64,000 nucleotides of DNA from Amycolatopsis balhimycina FH 1894 (GTDB lineage: Bacteria; Actinomycetota; Actinomycetes; Mycobacteriales; Pseudonocardiaceae): positions 3,396,649-3,460,648 of the forward strand of contig NZ_KB913037.1 in assembly GCF_000384295.1 (NCBI RefSeq), read 5' to 3'. Shown one piece after another: positions 59,178-64,000 of the stretch. Position 1 is the stretch's first letter, and each line of letters opens with the position of its first letter. A model generated the notes under the pieces. That model was not told the origin of the DNA and did not search any database. It worked only from the letters and a program-made list of their open reading frames with translations. The position numbers and the translations under genes are program-made.

Positions 59178-60164
59178 ATGTCCGGAAAGCACTGGGCGAT
59201 CCTCGTGCTCGTCCTGGCCGCGACTGCCTGCGGCACCACGCACGAGAACTCCGGCCAGGGCGCTTCGACGTCCGCGCCGGCCTGCAAGGGCAAGGACGGC
59301 AAGTACACCATCGGGGTCAGCCAGGCCAACCTCGGCGAGCCGTACCGCAAGCAGATGGACGACGACATCGCCCGGGCGGCGAAGCAGTACCCGCAGTTCA
59401 CCGTCGAGTTCGCCGACGCGCAGCAGGACAACGCCAAGCAGGTCGCCGACGTCGAAAACTTCCTGACCCGGCGGATCGACCTGCTGGTCATCAGCCCGAA
59501 CGAGGCGACCCCGCTGACGGCGGTGGTGAAGAAGGCCTACGACAAGGGCATCCCGGTCCTGGTGCTGGACCGCAAGGTCGACGGCGACGCGTACACGCAG
59601 TGGATCGGCGCGGACAACGTCGACATCGGACGGCAGGCCGGGCAGTACCTGGCGGACGAGATCCTGCCGCGGGGCGGGAAGATTGCCGAGATTCGCGGGC
59701 TCGCCGGGTCCACCCCGGCCAAGGAACGCCAGGACGGCTTCGCGAAGGGCATCGAGGGCCGCGGCATCGACATCGTGACCACTGTGGATGCTGACTGGTT
59801 GCGCGAGAAGGCCCAGCAGCAGGCGGACGCGATCTTCAAGGCGCACCCGGAGATCCAGGCCGTCTACGCCCAGAACGACCCGATGGCCGAAGGCGCCTAC
59901 CTCGCCGCGAAGGCGGCCGGCCTGGATCAGAAGGTCAAGTTCCTCGGCATCGACGGCCTGCCGATCCCGCCCGGTGGGATCAAGGCGGTCGAAGCGGGCC
60001 GCCTCGCGGCGACGTTCGTCTACCCGACGGGCGGCCGCGAAGCGGTGGCGTCGGCGAAGAGCATCCTGCTCGACTGCGCCAGGCCACCGAAGACGCAGCT
60101 GCTGCCGACGCAGCTCGTCACCCGGGCGAACGCCGCCGAGGTGTACGCGAAAGCCAACCGCTGA
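59178..60164 (+). CDS. Sugar-binding lipoprotein (RbsB type)
   Basis: A 328-residue periplasmic-binding protein I. The lipobox LAATAC predicts lipid attachment at C18. KYTIGVSQANLGEPYRKQMDDDI and AVYAQNDPMAEGAYLAAKAAGL are typical, and LGIDGLPIPPGGIKAVEAG is the hinge/ligand side. It starts 22 bases after the permease stop. Trp, Asp and Arg pocket residues suggest a pyranose sugar, consistent with the downstream isomerase-like gene. Confidence 0.93.
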   Translation: MSGKHWAILVLVLAATACGTTHENSGQGASTSAPACKGKDGKYTIGVSQANLGEPYRKQMDDDIARAAKQYPQFTVEFADAQQDNAKQVADVENFLTRRIDLLVISPNEATPLTAVVKKAYDKGIPVLVLDRKVDGDAYTQWIGADNVDIGRQAGQYLADEILPRGGKIAEIRGLAGSTPAKERQDGFAKGIEGRGIDIVTTVDADWLREKAQQQADAIFKAHPEIQAVYAQNDPMAEGAYLAAKAAGLDQKVKFLGIDGLPIPPGGIKAVEAGRLAATFVYPTGGREAVASAKSILLDCARPPKTQLLPTQLVTRANAAEVYAKANR

Positions 60165-60188
60165 GCGCGGCCCACGAAAGGATTCCGC

Positions 60189-61595
60189 ATGGCACGCATC
60201 GGCTTGATCAGCCTCTCCGACGGCCGCGACTACGTCCACAGTGGAATCGTGGGTTTCGTCCGCGGCACCGAGGACAGGCTGGCCGCGGCCCTCGCCGAAG
60301 CGGGCCACGAGGTCGTCCGGGCTTCGGCGCCGGTGTCCGCCAGCACTGTGGCCACCTCGGTCGCCCGCGAGATCGAAGCGGCCGGAGTGGACCTGACCGT
60401 GCTGCACTACTGCGTCTGGGCGTTCCCGCACTTCACGATGCTCGCCGCGGGCGCGCTCAGCGGGCCGCTGGTCCTGGTGGCGAACCCGGACCCGGTGCAG
60501 CCCGGCATGGTCGGGATGCTCGCCGCGGGCGGCGCGCTGGACCAGATCGGGCGGCGGCACAGCCGGCTCTGGGGCGGCCCGTCGTCCGCCGCCGCCGCGA
60601 TCGGGCCGCGCGGGAACGCGGCGGCCGCCGTGGCGAAGCTGCGCGGCAGCACGTTCGGCCGGATCGGCGGGCGGCCGATGGGGATGAACACCGCCGTCGC
60701 CAACACCGACCAGTGGCAGCGGCAGTTCGGCGTCGACGTCGAGGAGATCGACCAGTGGGAGGTCGTCCGGCGCGCCGAAGCGGCCGACCCGGCGGAGAAG
60801 CGGACGGCGCGGGAGTGGCTGGAGCGGCACGCGACTGTGCGCTACGACGGCGTCAAGCTGACCCCCGATCTGCTGGAGCGGCAGATCGGGGCGTACCTCG
60901 CGATGCGGTCGCTCATCGACGAATGGCACCTGGACTTCACCGGCGTCAAGGGCCAGCCCGAGCTGACCCAGCACTTCGCGACGATGGACGTCGCCGAGGC
61001 GTTCCTCAACGACCCGTACGACTGGAACGGGCCGAAGGAAACCCACGTCTGCGCCACCGAGGCCGACATGGACGGCGCGCTCACCATGCAGCTGATGAAG
61101 CACCTGTCGGGCACGCCGGTGCTGTTCGCGGACGTCCGCCACTACCACGCCGAGCGGGACATCTGGGACCTGTGCAACTCCGGCCAGCACGCGACGTGGT
61201 TCGCCGCCCGCAGCGACGACCCGGCGGAGAACCTGGCCCGCGTGACCCTGCATCCGGAGGTGTTCTTCTTCCCGGCCGGCGGTGCTTCGGTACACCACAT
61301 CGCCGCACCGGGCCGGATGACGCTGGCCCGGCTGACCCGTCTCGACGGCGCCTACCGCCTGCAGCTGATGCTGGGCGAGTTCGAGAACTACGACGACGCG
61401 ACGACCGCGGCGCTCGAAGCCCAGTCGACCCCGGAGTGGCCCCACGCGTTCGCCCGGCTCGACGTGCCCGCGGAGACGTTCCTCGCGCGCTTCGGCGCCA
61501 ACCACATCCACGCGGTACCGGGTGACCGGCGGCCAGAGCTGAGGGAGGTGTGCGAGCTGCTGGGGATAACCCTGGACGAGTTCACCCGTGGCTGA
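60189..61595 (+). CDS. L-fucose/L-arabinose isomerase-like enzyme
   Basis: A 468-residue protein of the fucose/arabinose isomerase superfamily. The N-terminal fold starts RIGLISLSDGRDYVHSG. Metal-site candidates are E in CATEADMDGAL, D in VLFADVRHYHAE and H in ANHIHAVPGD. The C-terminal part holds NSGQHATWFAARS. The substrate is probably the sugar taken up by the adjacent transporter; L-fucose, L-arabinose or a rarer sugar are all possible. ATG at 60189 with GAAAGGA upstream. A long terminator follows, ending the operon. No kinase or aldolase follows. Confidence 0.85.
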   Translation: MARIGLISLSDGRDYVHSGIVGFVRGTEDRLAAALAEAGHEVVRASAPVSASTVATSVAREIEAAGVDLTVLHYCVWAFPHFTMLAAGALSGPLVLVANPDPVQPGMVGMLAAGGALDQIGRRHSRLWGGPSSAAAAIGPRGNAAAAVAKLRGSTFGRIGGRPMGMNTAVANTDQWQRQFGVDVEEIDQWEVVRRAEAADPAEKRTAREWLERHATVRYDGVKLTPDLLERQIGAYLAMRSLIDEWHLDFTGVKGQPELTQHFATMDVAEAFLNDPYDWNGPKETHVCATEADMDGALTMQLMKHLSGTPVLFADVRHYHAERDIWDLCNSGQHATWFAARSDDPAENLARVTLHPEVFFFPAGGASVHHIAAPGRMTLARLTRLDGAYRLQLMLGEFENYDDATTAALEAQSTPEWPHAFARLDVPAETFLARFGANHIHAVPGDRRPELREVCELLGITLDEFTRG

Positions 61596-61696
61596 GCAAA
61601 ACTGTCGGTGCCTGCCGCTGGCGTGGAAAACGGGGGCTGCTCGGTTCGCCTATCGACTTCGACCTTGCTTGATCTTTTACGGTCGGCAGCAGTGCG

Positions 61697-61751
61697 ACGC
61701 CGCCGGCCGGTGAGACTGCACCTGGGGGTCAGCCTCACCGGCCGGCGGCGT
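61697..61751 (+). terminator. Strong terminator hairpin of sugar operon
   Basis: Perfect 18-base arms (61697-61714 and 61734-61751; arm begins ACGCCGCCGGCCGG) enclose a 19-base loop about 100 bases after the isomerase stop. There is no T tract, as is usual in this GC range. Confidence 0.8.
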
Positions 61752-61868
61752 GCCGGGTAATCGTCCACAGTGGACGTCTCAGCCCGGTTCACCTGGGAAG
61801 CTGGCGCGCGCACCGGATCGGTGATTTATTGGAGCCGGTCAGGCACGGTCGGTAAGGGGAGGCTGGCG

Positions 61869-63365
61869 ATGGCAGAGGTACGCAAGCGGCTGCTGACGGC
61901 CGTGGCGGCGGCAGCGGTACTGGGCAGCCTGCTGACGGCGGCACCGGCTTCGGCGGCGGAAACCGTCGATTGGAAGCCGTGTGCGGACGCGCCGGAGATC
62001 GACTGCGGCGCGGTGACCGTGCCGATCGACTGGGCGCACCCGGACCGCGGCACCACGACCGTCGCGCTCGCCCGGCGCAAGGCCACGGACCCGCAAGCCA
62101 GGATCGGCTCGATCCTGATGGACCCGGGCGGCCCCGGCGGATCGGGCGTGGACGAGGTCAAGTACGGCTGGACACTCTCGCCGGAGATCACCAAGCGGTT
62201 CGACACCGTCGGCTTCGACCCGCGCGGAGTCGGCGCCAGCACGCAGATCAAGTGCGGGCTCGACGAACTGATCGCCGACCATCCCGTGGTGCCGCGCAAC
62301 CAGGCCGAGTTCGAGCAGCTCGCGCAGTACAACCGGAAGCTCGGCGAAAGCTGCGCCCGGCTCACCGGGCCGCTGGCGCGGTTCGGCGACACCAAGAGCG
62401 TCGCGCGGGACATGGACGTCATCCGCGCCGCGCTCGGCGACCGGAAGCTGACCTACTACGGCGTCTCCTACGGCACGCTGATGGGCCAGCAGTACGCCGA
62501 GCTGTTCCCGGACAAGATCCGCGCGCTCGTGCTGGACAGCAACATGGACCACTCGCAGTTCACCACATGGGGGTTCCTGAACAGCGAAACGCAGTCGGTG
62601 CAGGCGGAGTTCGGCGAGTTCGCCGCGTGGTGCGGCCGGACGCCGAGCTGCGCCTTGCACGGACAAGACGTCTCCAAGCTGACGCGCGCCCTCCAGAACA
62701 AGGCCGCGCGCGGGGAGCTGAAGGACCCGGAGAGCGGTGAGCCCATCACGCCGCTGGACCTCGCGTCGATCATCCGGGCTCACTTCTACGGCCCGGACTG
62801 GGACCTGCTGGCGAAAACGCTCAAGTCGTTCGCGGACGGCACCAAGCCGGCCGCGTCGGCGAAGCTGAAGGACGACATCCCGGTCAACACCGTGTTCCAG
62901 AGCGTGTTCTGCGACGACTGGCGTCTGCCGGTGCACAACTTCGCCGAACTCGAGACCTACCGTCGTGCGGCCGCGGCGTTCGCCCCGGACGTCAAAGTCA
63001 GCTCGCTGGGCTGGGCCGCGATCACGGGCTGCATCGGCTGGCCCAGCCAGGCCGACAACCCGCAGCACCCCCTGCGGCTGCACGGTGCGCCGCCGTTGCT
63101 GATGCTGAGCAGCAAGCACGACCCCGCGACGCCGTACGCGTGGTCGCGTGCCGCCGCCCGGCAGAGCGGCAGCACGCTGCTCACCTACGACGGCTGGGGC
63201 CACGGCGCGTACTTCAAGAAAAGCCAGTGCGTGGTCACGGCGACCGACGACTACCTGATCACCGGCAAGCTGCCGGCCGAGGGCACGCACTGCGCCGCGG
63301 TCGAGCCGGGCACGGCACAGGCCCGGGTCGCCGGACCGAAACCGCCTTCGACAACCGGCTTCTGA
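61869..63365 (+). CDS. Secreted alpha/beta hydrolase, TAP-like peptidase
   Basis: A 498-residue exported hydrolase of the SlpD/SlpE tripeptidyl-aminopeptidase kind. Signal peptide to about residue 30 (ASA). MDPGGPGGSG is the oxyanion region, YYGVSYGTLMG holds the serine elbow, SSKHDPATP the catalytic Asp and YDGWGHGAY the His. A TAP-like C-terminal domain is present with several paired cysteines. The ATG at 61869 has GGGGAGG upstream. It probably releases N-terminal peptides from extracellular proteins. Confidence 0.92.
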   Translation: MAEVRKRLLTAVAAAAVLGSLLTAAPASAAETVDWKPCADAPEIDCGAVTVPIDWAHPDRGTTTVALARRKATDPQARIGSILMDPGGPGGSGVDEVKYGWTLSPEITKRFDTVGFDPRGVGASTQIKCGLDELIADHPVVPRNQAEFEQLAQYNRKLGESCARLTGPLARFGDTKSVARDMDVIRAALGDRKLTYYGVSYGTLMGQQYAELFPDKIRALVLDSNMDHSQFTTWGFLNSETQSVQAEFGEFAAWCGRTPSCALHGQDVSKLTRALQNKAARGELKDPESGEPITPLDLASIIRAHFYGPDWDLLAKTLKSFADGTKPAASAKLKDDIPVNTVFQSVFCDDWRLPVHNFAELETYRRAAAAFAPDVKVSSLGWAAITGCIGWPSQADNPQHPLRLHGAPPLLMLSSKHDPATPYAWSRAAARQSGSTLLTYDGWGHGAYFKKSQCVVTATDDYLITGKLPAEGTHCAAVEPGTAQARVAGPKPPSTTGF

Positions 63366-63371
63366 CGCTTC

Positions 63372-63416
63372 CGTCGCGTGGCCGGAACGAGCAGAATCGG
63401 TTCCGGCCACGCGACG
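63372..63416 (+). terminator. Terminator after TAP-like hydrolase
   Basis: CGTCGCGTGGCCGGAAC (63372-63388) pairs perfectly with GTTCCGGCCACGCGACG (63400-63416), a 17-bp stem with an 11-base loop, starting seven bases after the hydrolase stop. It isolates the next gene. Confidence 0.85.
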
Positions 63417-63437
63417 CTGCGGGGAAGGGAGCCGGAC

Positions 63438-64000
63438 ATGGGGTTCAGGGGCAGGACTTTCCACCGGATCCTGATCGGAGCGGCGGTCGTCCTCGCGCTG
63501 GCTTCGCTGACGACGGCGCCGGCCGAAGCCAGGATCGGCCACGGCGGGTACCTCGCCCTCGGTGATTCGGTGGCGTTCGGTTACCGGCCGGGCGCCGTCA
63601 CCCCGCCCGCGGACTACCTGAACCCAGCCAACTTCCGCGGATACGCGGAGAAATACGCGTCCCTACGCGGGCTTCGGCTGGCGAACGCGTCCTGCCCCGG
63701 CGAAACGACGGCGAGCATGCTGACCCCGGGCGCGCAGAGCAACGGCTGCGAGAACTCCCTCGGTTCCCCGGCCGGCTACCGAACGTTGTTCCCGCTGCAC
63801 GTCAGCTATCCGGGAACCCAGGTCGAGTACGCGGTGCGGTACCTGCGAACCCACCCGGACACCCGGCTGGTGACGCTGACCATCGGTGCCAACGACCTGT
63901 TCCTCTGCCAGGACACCACGCCGGACCACTGCACGAGCTCGTTGCCGGCCGCGCTCGACCAGGTGAGCCGGAACCTCGCGACGATCCTCGGGGCGGTGCG
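63438..64000 (+). CDS. Secreted GDSL/SGNH lipase-esterase, 3' end outside window
   Basis: The first 187 codons are present. A signal peptide (FHRILIGAAVVLALASLTTAPAEA) is followed by YLALGDSVAFGYRPG, which is SGNH block I with the nucleophile serine, then NASCPGETTASML and LVTLTIGANDLFLCQ, block III with the Asn. Cysteines in the mature part suggest disulphides. ATG at 63438 with GGGAG upstream. The catalytic His block lies beyond the window. Confidence 0.9.
   Translation, partial: MGFRGRTFHRILIGAAVVLALASLTTAPAEARIGHGGYLALGDSVAFGYRPGAVTPPADYLNPANFRGYAEKYASLRGLRLANASCPGETTASMLTPGAQSNGCENSLGSPAGYRTLFPLHVSYPGTQVEYAVRYLRTHPDTRLVTLTIGANDLFLCQDTTPDHCTSSLPAALDQVSRNLATILGAV

Overview
The window is very GC-rich (nearly all third codon positions are G or C) and densely coded. 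It carries families typical of filamentous actinobacteria: Bkd dehydrogenase with an Lrp regulator, F420-type luciferase-like enzymes, EfeO/EfeB, TAP-like hydrolases and RsbU/RsbV/RsbW-like partner switches. GTG starts and ATGA/GTGA overlaps are common, and a GTCCACAGTGGAC-type motif recurs. Together these suggest a Pseudonocardiaceae member, Amycolatopsis-like; that assignment is inference. No rRNA, tRNA, CRISPR, prophage or polyketide/peptide assembly line was seen. It reads as ordinary chromosome with one insertion sequence.

Layout. 1-2.1 kb: branched-chain keto acid dehydrogenase operon (minus), divergent from an Lrp/AsnC regulator. 3-8.3 kb: secreted GH3 glycosidase and a two-component pair. 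8.3-12.2 kb: 4-hydroxybenzoate hydroxylase, an IclR regulator and a secreted GH18 chitinase with DasR-like promoter repeats. 12.3-17.1 kb: P-loop kinase-like protein, a transmembrane Ser/Thr kinase translationally coupled to a membrane protein, and a surface protein. 17.1-22.2 kb: ArsR-AHSA1 fusion, EfeO-EfeB and a secreted phospholipase-type phosphoesterase. 22.2-24.0 kb: an IS1182-like element sitting exactly in the loop of a 25-bp-stem hairpin. 24.0-28.0 kb: a five-gene phosphatase/kinase/receiver/STAS/ATPase signalling operon.

28-36 kb: small membrane proteins, GNAT, a large TPR-CHAT protease-like protein preceded by a 52-residue Cys-containing peptide, VOC and Nudix proteins, and an unrecognised coiled-coil protein. 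36-46 kb: a VOC gene under two palindromic operators, a reductase coupled to a degenerate pterin-synthase-like protein, a truncated phosphotransferase abutting a nitroreductase fragment, an acyl-CoA synthetase, epoxide hydrolase and DHFR-like proteins. 46-50.7 kb: molybdopterin oxidoreductase, luciferase-like oxidoreductase and SRPBCC operon behind an HxlR regulator. 50.7-55.4 kb: acetyltransferases, cupin, AraC and TetR regulators, and a beta-propeller. 55.5-61.6 kb: LacI-controlled sugar ABC operon ending in a fucose/arabinose-isomerase-like enzyme, with clear operators and a strong terminator. 61.8-64 kb: secreted TAP-like hydrolase and a GDSL lipase cut by the window edge.

The items most worth a second look are the peptide/CHAT/GNAT cluster, the IS in a hairpin loop together with its intact sister hairpin, two 21-bp-period repeat arrays, and the membrane kinase module.
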